Shown piece by piece: positions 1 through 10,924 of a stretch of DNA of 64,000 nucleotides. The notes below the pieces were generated by a model. It was not told the DNA's origin. It was given only the letters and a program-made list of their open reading frames with translations, and ran no database searches. Each line of letters starts with the position of its first letter. The stretch's first letter is position 1. The stretch lies in the NCBI GenBank assembly GCA_047967505.1, contig CM106541.1; one strand, written 5' to 3'. Source of the DNA: Dipteris shenzhenensis (taxonomy: Eukaryota; Polypodiophyta; Polypodiopsida; Gleicheniales). The position numbers and the translations under genes were made by a program.

Positions 1-1020
1 ATACAAAGAAGGGATAAGGATTTGTAGAGCAGAGTTTTGTCGTGTTGTTTGTGGGGACCAAATTCTAAGTCCTGCATTTGTGCATGGAGAGAAGAAACAT
101 ATTCTAACTATGTATGGCACCCTTGAGTGCAAGAGGGGTTTGCATCAAGGAGTCTTCTCTCCATCTCAATAATCTATCGCCTCAACAACATCCAAATGCA
201 AAATAATCTTCTCAAATGCTTCAACGAAAGTCTTCACCTTGGTTCTTCCTTAGGAACCCGTATCTATGCATCTTCTTTATTGCACCCACTCTTCTGCTTG
301 TTTCCTTTCCTTTATAATCTGTTTTCTCAAAGTGTCTGTCCTACGTCTCCCTCCTCTAGAACCCCCATGGACCTCCTTCACATCCTTTCAAATCCTCCCA
401 GCCTTGTACTATCGAGTGTGTCAGGCAAGTCCCTATTCTCGCCACCAATTAGGGGTAAACGGCTACCATTGCTGTAAATTTCCCCTAATTCATTATCCTC
501 CAACCCTTCTTCATTTGTTGAATTCAATGGATCCCTCTTTGTGAAAAGACAGTGAGTCATTTGTGGAGCTCTTCGCAAATGTATAACAACTCAAAACTCC
601 CTTCTGATGGAGCTTTTTATTGTGATATGTGAGGAGAGTTGAAGCATTGGACACATTTTTGGAATGGGCTAGCCTGTTCTTGGGTGCAGCTTGAACTTTA
701 AGAAAATGTCTCTTGAAGAGCCAATGCTTCTTGGGAGCAGCAAGCCAAAGAAGCTACATACTCAGGATTGTTAGCAACACAGTTGAGATTCTTACAGACA
801 CGAATTCTAGATCTGGTGGTGTAAACAAACACTCTTCCATCATTTCCATTGAAGCAAATTGCACCTTCAGAAGCTGCTTTGCACTTTCTATAGGGAGTGG
901 GCGAAGAGGAAGCCTTCTCTGGTGATGTGCCCATGCTAGAGTGCAATGAAGCCTTGAGATCATGAGTTGCTACATTCATTTTCTCTTCTGAAGCACTTGC
1001 ACTCCTTGACTCTGCAAGTG
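1..1020. other. No recognisable gene
   Basis: Only short overlapping reading frames (up to about 122 codons) occur here, and none resembles a family I know. A minus-strand frame at 698-1066 is serine-rich and contains several cysteines in its second half, but it shows no domain pattern and runs into the tandem repeat that follows. Confidence 0.4.
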
Positions 1021-1150
1021 TGTCCTTGGATTTGTGCAGTGGATCCATTCCCGTTTTGAAGTGCATCCTTGGATTTGTGTAGTGGATCCATTCTCATTTT
1101 GCAAGTGCGTCCTTGGATTTGTGTAGTGGATCCATTCCCGTTTTGAAGTG
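1021..1150 (+). repeat. 43/44-bp tandem repeat, three units
   Basis: Three consecutive units begin at 1021, 1064 and 1108. Each contains the core TCCTTGGATTTGTG followed by AGTGGATCCATTC. The units are 43, 44 and 43 bp long and differ at a few positions. This is a minisatellite seen directly in the sequence; no coding role is evident. Confidence 0.9.
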
Positions 1151-1640
1151 TTGGACTATAGGACTTGTGGCATGCTTTGGAGAAGCTTCCGTGGGCTTTG
1201 CAAAGGGATCGAATGCTCTGTGAGCTCCATTGGATTTGTAATCCACCTTGCTCTCAAAAGATGTGGCTTTGGAAACAATGGGAGCTTCTGCTCTTGGCCA
1301 AGCTCGGGCAACTTGGAGAGCTTGGGAGGCTTGGCAACGATGGGATTGTTTTCAACATCTATCACCATGACCGACTACAATCTTGGTTTCTTTTCCAAGG
1401 GAAGCAAGCTTTTGAGATGGATCAAGCCTTTCTACACTATGGAAGTGCTTTGCCAAACATATTGATTCAAGTAAGGATTCGAAGGATTTTGTGTATTCAA
1501 GATTCGCAATGAAATTGTTGAAGGATCGAAGAAAGCTTACTCACGGCAAAAGGTTGCGTCTTCTTTTTGGCGAAGGTGGAAAGCTTCCATCCTCAAGCAA
1601 CAAAGCTTCAAAGTCGTGCATGAAAATCACCAGCAATGGT
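1151..1640. other. No recognisable gene
   Basis: Overlapping open frames of about 105-115 codons on the plus strand and 70 on the minus strand show no known motif. They look like chance frames. Confidence 0.4.
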
Positions 1641-1654
1641 AACCTGTATTCCCA

Positions 1655-1954
1655 CTAGACCTTACCCAGTGGCCTCACCTCCATCAACCTGCCAGATCGG
1701 TCTCTCCCATATTGGTTCATGGTCTCAAAGGATCCTTCAGTGGCAGAAATCACTCCAAGAATGCCAACCACACCACATTGAAATGCAGCAGCAGCTGCTA
1801 CGTATGCAACGATATCATTGATTGATGGTTTGATGATGGTAATGCTATAGCGTTGCACCCAGGAGACCACTGTTGCAATCTCATGAAGAGCAGAAGTAAG
1901 ACCCCGAGCTACAATCACACAGTAAAAATCATAAGAAAAAATGGCCACTACCAT
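1655..1954 (-). CDS. Unidentified 99-codon ORF
   Basis: An open minus-strand frame of 99 codons has an alanine-rich, partly hydrophobic middle (DIVAYVAAAAAFQCGVVGIL) and a charged C-terminal end. The frame upstream of its first ATG holds two stop codons within about 100 bp, so it may be the remnant of a longer protein. I cannot assign a family. It lies downstream of the receptor-kinase relic on the same strand, but I see no kinase motif in it, so a link is not supported. Confidence 0.15.
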   Translation of the reverse strand: MVVAIFSYDFYCVIVARGLTSALHEIATVVSWVQRYSITIIKPSINDIVAYVAAAAAFQCGVVGILGVISATEGSFETMNQYGRDRSGRLMEVRPLGKV

Positions 1955-2209
1955 TACTTGGCACTATTGCAAGCAATAGAATGGGAGACAAATTGCATCT
2001 TTGATCACCAAAACATGAGCTGCTGCACCCAATAACCGGAATAAAGCCTTGCTGCACTTCCATTACCCTGATTGAATAGACTCCATGCCCCAACTACTAT
2101 TCTGTCCAAGAAACTCGAAGAAGGAAAACCTTGACTGTCGTATCTGTTTAGTCAAATGCAATAAAAAAATATATCAAAATGTTGGTCAGTGAAAAATGAA
2201 AAGTTCAGT

Positions 2210-2370
2210 CTACGAAGTAAGATGTTCATCCAGACCCATTAGCTTCGAAAGCCCAAAATCTGAGAGGTTTGCCACGACTTTGTCATCCAAAAGAATGTTC
2301 TATGGTTTGAGATGATCCTTTCCTCGACTCTTCATGCAAAAAGATTGTGACAGAAAAGGATGGCATGCAA
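2210..2370 (-). pseudogene. Receptor-like kinase relic, catalytic loop and DFG
   Basis: The minus strand encodes pieces of a plant receptor-like protein kinase. LHEESRK, the segment just before the catalytic loop, is followed after a frame change by HLKP-stop-NILLDD, the catalytic loop, and then VVANLSDFGLSKLMG, which contains the DFG magnesium-binding motif. The wording resembles lectin-type (SD2-5-like) kinases, where LHEE(S/C) precedes the HxDLKPxNILLD loop. The residues between the two pieces are out of frame, a stop sits inside the loop, and another stop follows the DFG segment. The rest of the kinase is missing on both sides. This is a short dead fragment. Confidence 0.65.
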
Positions 2371-2639
2371 GGAGAGGTTATGGTGTCAACAGACACACAA
2401 AGATAGTTGTAGGACCAACGATTAATGAAATGTATAAGCATTGTAGAGAAAGAACAAATACCAAATATTTGAGAAGGCAAGGGGAAGGATTATTCAAAGC
2501 AAAATCTATTTGAGAGCTCAAGCAATCACCATTACTAAAAGCAAAAGAGATTGAGGGAGGCCCAAGTGCATGAAACAACTATATCTAATTTTGAAGGCTT
2601 TGAAGGCCATTTCTTAAGCTCATATGGCACTATTATAGC

Positions 2640-2888
2640 ATCCAATAAAGGTGTTACTTGCATAAAAGTACAAACTAGTAGCTTGTTGCAAACCTAGTAG
2701 CAATGCTTTTGGCAACCATCTCAGTAAAAAAGAGAGCTTATGAAAGAGCATGTGGAGAATGACACCCAACATAAGTAGGCCTTGTGAAAGGTCTAAGGTA
2801 CGAAAATATAAAGAGATCCAAATCAAGAGGAGCAACAATGCTCATATTCTATTAGCAAAGATAGGAATGAACAAGAGAATGCAGAGGA
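2640..2888. other. No recognisable gene
   Basis: AT-rich sequence between the kinase relic and the CT tract. Only chance frames are visible. Confidence 0.4.
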
Positions 2889-2890
2889 CC

Positions 2891-2940
2891 CCCCCTCTCT
2901 CTCTCTCTCTCTCCCTCCCTCCCTCCCTCCCTCCCTCCCT

Positions 2941-3034
<94 letters not shown>

Positions 3035-3085
3035 CCCCCACCTTGCCTCCCTTCCTGCCTCCCTGCCTCCCCCCCCTCCCTCCCT

Positions 3086-3156
<71 letters not shown>

Positions 3157-3164
3157 CCCCTCTT

Positions 3165-3216
<52 letters not shown>

Positions 3217-3248
3217 CTCTCCCCCTCTCCCCCTACCTCCTTGCCTCG

Positions 3249-3301
<53 letters not shown>

Positions 3302-3337
3302 CCTCTCTCTGTCTCCCTCTCCCTCTCCCTCTCCTTC

Positions 3338-3401
<64 letters not shown>

Positions 3402-3408
3402 TCCCTCC

Positions 3409-3440
<32 letters not shown>
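2891..3440 (+). repeat. Long polypyrimidine (CT)n / (CCCT)n tract
   Basis: About 550 bp of nearly pure pyrimidine on the plus strand, mainly (CT)n with CCCT runs, C runs and a (CA)n block near 3382-3400. Long open frames through it encode only Ser/Leu/Pro or Arg/Glu runs and are artefacts. The tract abuts the end of the minus-strand transposon protein at 3441. Confidence 0.95.
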
Positions 3441-3442
<2 letters not shown>

Positions 3443-4101
3443 AACGTGGAAGTTGAAATCTCCTTACAACCCAAACTATGCTTTAACTGCATTTTAACCT
3501 CATAGAGAATATCAACCTGCTTGTATACATCCGGTATCACCAATTGTGTTTCCCTTGATCCATCCTGAAGTGTTCTACTTTTGTGTGGCATATGCTCAGA
3601 ATTATTATCCACAAAATCTTGGATTATGGCTCTACCTAGTTTTGTGTGGTCCCAACCTCTCCGCACGATTCCTTTATTACCATGCATGCACCTTCGTATA
3701 CCAATTTCAAATTGCTCCCTGTATCGATAAAATGTTGTTTTTGGAATACCATGGATTTCATACCATGCTCTACAACAAACTTGAATACCATTCAATGAAA
3801 AGACATATTTGAACTGCCCATTATCATCTTTTCGACAAGCAACCCCAAGAGTGTCATATACATAATTGGTGCGAGCCTCCAAACTTTGGCCCCAATACTC
3901 TATGCGTAATTTGGATATCATTGGACGATCGGCAAATTGACAACAATTTTGTATACAACAATCAATCATAGATACTTTTGTGACTACATCCCTTGTGAGT
4001 CTAGATGATGCTAATGGCATGCCATGTTTTTTAGCTTTCCTCTTTATCATGCAGTAACGCCTCTTTTTTGTGGATTTTTCATTTGAGTCCTCATCTTCCA
4101 T
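3441..4101 (-). CDS. Transposon-derived protein (putative transposase N-terminal part)
   Basis: An open frame starts at the ATG at 4101 and runs about 220 codons before entering the CT tract, where its last residues become Arg/Glu repeats. It begins with a basic stretch (STKKRRYCMIKRKAKKHG), then has a CCIQNC cysteine cluster, and later the segments VCCRAWYEIHGIPKTTFYRY and MHGNKG. The order (Cys cluster, about 60 residues, C-x-AW, GI-K-T-YR, HT, and MPHKSRT near residue 170) resembles the N-terminal part of transposase-like proteins common in large plant and animal genomes. I recognise that pattern only by eye. No catalytic DDE motif is seen, and the C-terminal part is replaced by the microsatellite. 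The DUF8039-like relic lies upstream on the same strand. Confidence 0.4.
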
Positions 4102-4382
4102 GTTCTTTTGCCCAGAACCACTTGGAAAATTGATGGTGTCATCGATTCTTAAAGAAGTTCCATCTAAAAAGGTTATTTGTGCAATGGATCATTTTATTAA
4201 GTGGATGGTATCGATGCCTGATACATCACTATGATACTTTCCAATTCCCACACTAGATTACCTTCACCAAGCATCTCAAAATTTATAGGTTTAAATGGGT
4301 AAACATACAAAACAACACCCTCAGCAATGCTCTTGGTTTTTTGCTCATCTCATATTAAAACTTTCTTGTCCTTCCATGATTC

Positions 4383-4742
4383 TCAAATGGAAAGCTCATC
4401 ATATTCACATAGAGGTTCAACATCAATGTTATATGATGTTATATCATTCATTGGTACAATAGCTCCATTGACATTGTCCACACAACTCATTGATCGTGCT
4501 TTCCAATGAACAACACTACCCAAAGCCTCATAGACTAAGAATGCATCCATTGTAGAAAATGGAAGAAGTGCACTTTCATCCATACAAATATCGATCGCCA
4601 CCGATACATTATTTTCTCCCAAGGGCACACCTTAGCACATGTCATCATGTGATGTAGAGAATATTGTCCCAATCGCAACAATCTTTCCACTGACAAGCAA
4701 GTTGACTTTAACCCCCACTTTCAATACGGCACCTGCATACAT
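4383..4742 (-). pseudogene. DUF8039-like transposon domain with an in-frame stop
   Basis: The minus strand reads from an ATG at about 4742 through KVGVKVNLLVSGKIVAIGTI, then a stop, then GVPLGENNVSVAIDIC, then LPFSTMDAFLVYEALGSVVH. This order (VAIGTI..., VPLG..V.V.I, LP......EALGS.V.W) matches the plant DUF8039 domain found in CACTA-type transposon proteins. One TAA interrupts it before GVPLG. It sits about 280 bp upstream of the transposase-like frame on the same strand, so both may be parts of one former element. The assignment is from remembered pattern only. Confidence 0.45.
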
Positions 4743-4799
4743 AGCATTTGCTATAGTTCAATATTGATATCTGATGGTGTGACTTAGGATGAAAATGCT

Positions 4800-5580
4800 T
4801 TACAAGATTTCATTGCATGACCAAATCTTCCTAAACCTTGGTGCTTTGAATTTTAGCCAGCAAAATCTAGCTACATGGCCAAATCTTCACAAACCATGGT
4901 GCTTTGCAAGGGAGATAGCAAGATTTGTCCACACAACCAAATCTCCCGAGACATTGGTGCTTTCAAGAAGCCATCAAGATTTATCCACACAACCAAATCT
5001 ACTTAGACCTTGGTGGTTTGAAAGAAGCCAGATCTCCACATACCCTGGTGCTTTCAAAGAAGCCCATAAGATTTGGCCATATGGTCAAATCTCCCTAGAA
5101 CCTGGTGCTTTGAAAGGAGCCAAAAAGATTTAGCCACATGGCCAAATCTCCTAAGAGACTAGTCCTTTGAAAGAAGCAATAAGATTTGGCCACACGGCCA
5201 AATCTACTCAAACCTTGGTGCTTTCAAAGAAGCTAGCAAGATTTGGATGCACGGCCAAATCCTTCAAGACCTTGGTGACTTCTTTCAAAGCACTGAAAAG
5301 ATTTTGGTTGTGGCGTTCTTTCAAACTTGGGAAGATTTGGTCGTGTGGCCAAATCTTGTAGGCTTCTTTCAAAGCACTAGGGTATGGGGAGTTTTGGCCA
5401 TGCAACCAAATCTTGCATGCTTCTTTCAAATCACCAGGTTCTGGAAGATTTGGCCGTGTGGCCAAATCTTTCAAAGCACCAGGGTTTGGGAAAATTTTGC
5501 CGTGCTGCCAAATGTTGCTAGCTTCTTTCAAATCAGTAGGAAGATTTGGCCACATGGCCAAATCTTCAAACATTCAACCG
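4800..5580. repeat. 56-58-bp repeat array with an orientation switch and palindromic cores
   Basis: Units carry the palindromic core GATTTGGCCACATGGCCAAA plus CCTTGGTGCTTTCAAAGAAG. In 4800-5275 the units run one way, with starts near 4840, 4898, 4956, 5012, 5047, 5103, 5160 and 5217. From about 5280 to 5580 they run in reverse complement (CTTCTTTCAAAGCACCAGG). The array is therefore palindromic both within units and as a whole, and could fold into a long hairpin. The small open frames across it are by-products. Confidence 0.85.
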
Positions 5581-5690
5581 TTAAATTTCAAAATTGAAAA
5601 TCCAGATTTTAAAATTTAAATTTTAAAGTCCAAAATTCAAAATTCAAGTTTCAAATTTTGAAATTCAAATCTAGAGATCCTACTTTCAAA
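5580..5690 (+). repeat. AT-rich simple-sequence arm (left)
   Basis: The stretch consists of AAATTCAAAATT-type words and ends in CCTACTTTCAAA. It matches, in inverted orientation, the sequence at 7290-7510, where the same words lead into a GATTTGGCC...GGCCAAATC palindrome. The two copies flank the 5.7-7.2 kb segment. Confidence 0.6.
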
Positions 5691-6289
5691 AAAATCGTAC
5701 ATGCTTTTCATGATTCACGCTATTACACTTTCAAATCATACTATTACTTTAAAAGCAAACCTGAAAATCTAAAACCATTAAAAAACCAAAACTTTAAAAG
5801 GCAAAGCTAAACAAACCTTTTAAACCAAGCATCAAAAGTAAAACTATGAGAAGGAATTGAATCCATCTTCATGGGGGATCAAGTGCTAGGCTCACCTTGT
5901 TCTCTCCCTTCCTAGATCTCAAATGTGTAACTAGGGTGGTTTGAGAGCCTTAGGACAATGTCTTAGATGGGGTAGTTCTTAGAAAACAGTGCTCCACCCT
6001 TGGTTAGCTAATTGCAAGCAAAAAAGTTCAAAACTATGTCAAAATGAGAGGTCACGGGAGGCTCCCCATCCCAGATTTGTCCTAACAATGTGCACTTAAC
6101 TATGTAGATTTTAAATTTCCATTACCAATTAAACACTCCATAGGTTCCACACTCAATAGTTGGATTAGAAAGAGGTCTTTTTTTTTTGGGGCTCTACATG
6201 CTTTTTTGGGGGTGCATGCTTTTTTGGGGGATTCCTCCTTCCCCTCCACCCCTTCCTTTTCCCTCTCATCCTCTTCCTCGTCCATCATC
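5691..6289. other. No recognisable gene
   Basis: Unique-looking AT-rich DNA with only short frames. A T8 run followed by G-rich sequence lies at 6180-6230. Confidence 0.35.
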
Positions 6290-6840
6290 GCAGAGCCTCC
6301 TCCTCCTTGTCGTGCCTCCCATCGTCATCGCAGAGCCTCCTCCTACTCGTCGTGCCTCCTCTTCCCATCCTCGTCGCGCCTCCCATCGTCATCGCAGAGC
6401 CTCCTCTTCCCATCCATCGTCGCAGAGCCTCCTCCTCGTCGCACCTCCTCTTCCCATCCTCATCACGCCTCCCATCGTCGTCGCAGAGCCTCCTCTTCCC
6501 ATCCATCGTCGTAGAGCCTCCTCCTCGTTGCGCCTCCTCTTCCCATCCTTGTTGCATCTCCCATCGTCATTGCAGAGCCTCCTCTTCCCATCCATCATCG
6601 CAGAGCCTCCTCCTCATCGTGCCTCCTCTTCCCATCCTCGTCGCGCCTCCCATCATCATCGCAGAGCTTCCTCTTCCCATCCATCATCGTAGAGCCTCCT
6701 CCTCATCGCGCCTCCTCTTCCCATCCTCGTCACACCTCTCATCATCATCGCAGAGCCTCCTCTTCCCATTCATCGTCACAGAGCCTCCTCCTCCTTGTCG
6801 CTCCTCCTCTTCCCATCCTCATCGCGCTTCCCCCTCATAA
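6290..6840 (+). repeat. 89-bp tandem repeat, about six units
   Basis: The word CCTCCCATCGTCATCGCAGAG recurs, with variants, at 6379, 6468, 6557, 6646 and 6735, an exact 89-bp period; one earlier shorter unit starts at 6315. Because 89 is not a multiple of three, each unit shifts frame. This explains the overlapping Ser/Pro-rich plus-strand and Gly/Arg/Asp-rich minus-strand frames, none of which is likely to be a real protein. A shorter degenerate repeat (CCTCCCCCTC-type) continues to about 6905. Confidence 0.9.
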
Positions 6841-7158
6841 CCTCCTCATCACGCCTCCCCCTCGAAGCCTCCTCATCCCGCCTCCCCCTCATAGCCTCCT
6901 ATGCCTCTCGTTGCTCTCGGAGCCTCCTCCTTCATTATCATCTAGCCCCCATTTGTAGGTAGCATCCCTCATTGCAATCAGCATAGCCTCCCTCTCCTTG
7001 CTCTCCGTCTGCTCCTTTGTCCCTGTTCAGCCTCTTCTGTCCTATCATGCTCTTTCCTACTCTTAGCCTCTTCTGCCCTTTCCTTCTCTTGCAAACAAAA
7101 ACTCCATCCTTTCCTTCTGCCTGCTTGAAATCCAAAGAGCACAAGCTCACGAACAACA

Positions 7159-8621
7159 ATGGCTACTCAATCATCCAAGTAAGAAAACGAAAGAAATAGA
7201 AAGTGTACCTAATTCTTGCATGTTCTCCATCTTTTCCATTTTGGAACACCACGATTTGAAAGCAAGTTATAAAAGTACAAATCTCGAAGTGTGATTTGAA
7301 AGTAGGGTCTTTAGTATATGATTTGACTTTCAGATCTTAAAATTTGAAATTTGAATTTTGTATCTAAGATTCAAAATTTCAATTTTGAATTTTAAATTTT
7401 GAATCTAAGATTTTGAATTTTTAATTTTGAATTTTCAGATTTGAAATTTGAATCTTAAGATTTGAATTTTGAATTTTAAATGGGGAGATTTGGCCATGCG
7501 GCCAAATCTTCCTAGGGAGCACAGTTGACACGAGTTCACTTATTTGTTTTGTTACCTAATAAAAGTGCATACACTTGTGTTGGATCGGTACATCAAATCA
7601 TAGAAGATGTGGTTGGAAAAGAGGGAGATATTGGATTGTTAATCATTATAAATCAAATAAGAAATTTCTCTTGGATCCCAACGATTATGAAGCATCTCGT
7701 ATGAAGTCTGATGTAGATGACAACATGCACTCAAGAGGCTGGATAAGTGTTGAATCAATTGATGGAAATGAAATTGACACAGTGACAACAATCATCGAAT
7801 CATATCACAAAGTTTCAGCAACATTAAAGAAGCGCAAGAGTGGGGAAGATAGTGGGGAAGGAACAAAGAAAGGAAAGTCGACTATGGTTCAAGCACCAGG
7901 TGGTAGCGGAGAAGGGGCAAAGAAAGGAAAGCTAACTATAATTGATGTACCAGAGGAAGGAACACCTCCAGAGGGTATGCTAGCAGTTGTGGAAAGAAGC
8001 AGTGGTAGTGAATTAGAGCCAAGTGGAAAGGTCATAGGAAAAAAAGGGCAAAAGAAACCATCAGGCTTGGTGGAATATGAAAAATACTACCCATTCGGGT
8101 TGCATGCAACATTTCCAATTCTAGTTGCAAGATGTCAAAAAGCTCCTCCAAGCTATGTATATAGAGGGTTGAACAAAGAGCATGTGGAGAAGCTTGCTGC
8201 AGACTTCGGTTATAACTCTAGGCCTCCTACTGCTGTAGCGAATTTAATGCCTTTCGATCCTGAAACAAAGCAGCCCCTAGAACGGGTAGATAAAAAGGAT
8301 TTAACCAAGTGCCACTACTGGATACTATCTAGACAACATTCAATATATGCTGCTAAAATATTCACATCTAATGATGATAACAGCACGGCCCAAAGAAAGA
8401 ACTACTATCGCACCCGCCAGGCGAGGATTGTAGTGAATTGTCCCGCACGCTTTTGTGTGGAGATATCAAAGATGGAAAACCTAGAGTCTCAAAATATCTT
8501 GAGACAATCTCCATACATTGATATACTTAAGCAGGTGAGGGGACAATGGACTCTCTTTAATAGACCGAAGAAAGCATAATAAGGGCTTGCAAAAGGACAT
8601 CCAGATCGTGAGAATTGGGGT
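7159..8621 (+). pseudogene. Composite gene, 5' part: possible ParB-like domain
   Basis: A possible short first exon starts at the ATG at 7159 (MATQSSK) and is followed directly by GTAAG. The next coding stretch is 7575-8621. Its first 100 codons contain KRGRYWIVNHYKSNKKFLL. A lysine/glycine-rich linker follows, then a conserved-looking domain with PPTAVANLMPFDP, HYWILSRQHSIYAAK and YYRTRQARIVVN. The WILSRQHSIYAA segment resembles the 'y-ildGQHR-aAa' signature of ParB/DndB-like folds, which is an inference. Two consecutive TAA codons interrupt the frame at 8577-8582, after which the frame continues (GLAKGHPDREN) to a consensus donor GTAAGT at 8622. The intron at 8622-8706 ends in TTTTGTAG. The clean intron shows this was a spliced gene; the stops indicate decay. 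Confidence 0.5.
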
Positions 8622-8706
8622 GTAAGTACAGATTTTAATTATGAATCATTTTTTACAAGAATGTTTTCTTAATTATTGCATTCTAATGGATTCACATATT
8701 TTGTAG

Positions 8707-9412
8707 GCTTTCATTGAGACTAGCAAGGTAACATTGGGCAATAGCTTTGCCATGAAGGATGTACATATGATAATCACAAGCGATGCCATTTATGATGGTT
8801 GGATCTCCATCCTTGAGGATTACATTGCAGGCAAATATTCACAAGATGTAAAATGTCGTAGACAGCCCACAGTCTCAATGTTTAGATGCTTGCGTGGATT
8901 GAGTGATGATCAAATTGGTCAAATTCAAAATGACATTAAGGAAGGTAGAGTAGTCATAGCTAAAACAAAGACTGATGCCATGGTTCTTGATATTGAAGGA
9001 TGAGCTATGCAGATCAAGAGAGATGCTACACTACAAGAAGAACTTTATATGTTTATATCGGCAGAACTGCCTTCTTTAATGTTAAAAAATTGGGATGAGT
9101 GCAGATTACATTTTAAAATTACTCCAAAATTGTATCATCGGATTCGTGGTTGCTCTGATTCATGGTTAAAACGGAAGCTTCAATAGGGCAAGGAAACTCC
9201 ACCATTGCTTGATGCTGCAAAGGGGTATCTGAGGTGCATTATGGGACAAAGTGAAGGTTCAAGTCATGGACCAAATTCCACCCGGCCTTGGAGGTTCTAC
9301 ACAATCGGTTCAAACATGGAGGGAATGGAATTTATACATAATGTGTACCAAGAGCCAATGGCAATAGGGGGTTGCTTTTTTGAATGTAATGTATGGACCA
9401 AGCAGAAGTAAA
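8707..9412 (+). pseudogene. Composite gene, second exon region
   Basis: After the acceptor at 8706 the frame continues in phase: AFIETSKVTLGNSFAM, then RCLRGLSDDQIGQIQNDIKE. Three in-frame stops occur (TGA 9001, TAG 9184, TAA 9409). The same frame stays protein-like between them, for example LHFKITPKLYHRIRGCSDSW and MEGMEFIHNVYQEPM. I do not recognise the domain. Retention of one frame across three stops points to a single older coding region disabled by point mutations rather than several small genes. Confidence 0.45.
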
Positions 9413-10217
9413 AATTGGAACGAGGATCGCTTTGAGTGTTTGTTGAAAGCTTGATGACAATCGTCGCTTCTCCCCTAGTGCAATTCCTTCTTGTGGTGTT
9501 CTTGACCATGGATCATGTATCATGTTTGAAGAATGCATTAAATAAGACATGTGGACAATATAAAATACACTTCGATTGCCTTAATTTTGAAACTGCAGAT
9601 ATATTTATCACTGGATCTATGGATGGCTTAGTTGCATGTGTACTGGTAAGCAAGGAAAAGAATTTCAACGATATTGAGCGCTATACCAATGCACAATGTA
9701 AGCCATCAATATATGTTGTAGATGAAAAATATGAAAAATCAAGTGGTGCAGAAGAATCAGGTGATGAGGATGATGATGATGATGAATTTGACATTGAATT
9801 GTCCTTGAAAAGAAAACGTTTAAGTATCATGAAAGACATGATCATGGGTTTCTGTCAAGAAGATGAGTATGTATTGGACTCTGAGGGGCTTGCTGTAATA
9901 GAGTCTCTTTCTTGTAAGAGGTGTGTTCTTTCAATTGTTGAGACTTATGAGGAGTTGGTAAAGGTGGAAAGTATCTATTGCACGTATGCTTACAATAATC
10001 ATGAAATTCGACAATGGGTTGGCTTGCAAGAACCAATATTGGCAATAGAGGGGGTACCAAAAGAAGATGATACAACTGAAGGTGGAGGGGATAAAGAAAT
10101 TGATACCATACCAGGACAAAAAGAGCTTCAACCCTTCAATGAAGAGTAGCGTGAGCATTTACAAAAACACGCTTCAAAGTTTTGGGAAACAGAAGAGGAA
10201 GAAATAGGTCCTTGAAA
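9413..10217 (+). pseudogene. Composite gene, third region with acidic stretch
   Basis: The frame from the previous region resumes after indels. NEDRFECLLKA is followed in another frame by RRFSPSAIPSCGVLD, then by a long frame from 9436 to 10149 with GSMDGLVACVLVSKEKNF, an acidic run (ESGDEDDDDDEFDIE) and a basic patch (LKRKRLS). It ends at a TAG, after which 21 further codons (REHLQKHASKFW...) remain protein-like. At least two frameshifts are needed to join the parts. No family is recognised. The acidic and basic patches would suit a nuclear protein, but that is speculation. Confidence 0.35.
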
Positions 10218-10924
10218 TTGTCCTTTTATATGGTGTTCCTGTTTTCCATATGTTATCTTGCTATATTCTCCATATGATGTATTAATTTCGTTCCAAGGAT
10301 CTTTTAATATTACTTGGAAATTTCTTCTATCTTGTTGCCATAATTCAAACATTCGTATGTATTCTCAAATATGTTTAATTTTCTATATTTCATGAAAAGA
10401 TGTGTTTGCATGTATATGTAATACCTTCGGAGTGTGATACACATCCAAATTTATTTATGAGTTCATAAATGTTAAAAAGTGTGTTGAGTCTTGATCATGA
10501 TGAATGAATTAGTGTAAATTGTTGTTTCTATCCTTATTCACTTCATATGAATGCTCAAAAATGTTTTGGCTACTTGGCCAAATCTTTTCTTAATGGGAAC
10601 ACTTGGGCAATGCTAGATAATGTTGGACTCCACTCTATCTATTACGCAAAGGTATTTGGCATTGTAAGGATATGTAGTTTTGGGGATTAAAATAACTTGA
10701 AAGAGTATAGATTCAACAACTTTAGGGGGTATACTATGCATATGAACATGAATGCTTTCTTTCTTTTAGTAATCCAATTTTGTTAATGAAAAAGAAAAAC
10801 ATGAATGCCTTTACACAAACAAATTTCATTGAGAGCACACAACCTAATGTTTGACAATTTGGTTTTCCAACTCAATCTTCAGTTTGTTTCTACTTATGAA
10901 TTTCATTTCCTTGTTTATCGACAG
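10218..10924. other. AT-rich gap, probable intron or spacer
   Basis: No coding signal. It contains a degenerate copy of the palindrome seen at 4.8-5.6 kb (TTTTGGCTACTTGGCCAAAT, near 10564). It ends in TATCGACAG, a plausible splice acceptor for the phosphatase-like frame. Confidence 0.4.

Noticed and set aside
1655-1954. Membrane transporter
   Set aside because: One alanine-rich hydrophobic stretch is insufficient; no transporter motif was recognised.
2750-3505. 251-codon plus-strand and 192-codon minus-strand frames
   Set aside because: They are translations of the CT tract (Ser/Leu/Pro or Arg/Glu runs) and have no gene-like sequence outside it.
6186-6840. 168- and 177-codon Ser/Pro-rich frames
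   Set aside because: They arise from the frame-shifting 89-bp tandem repeat; all three frames are open for the same reason.
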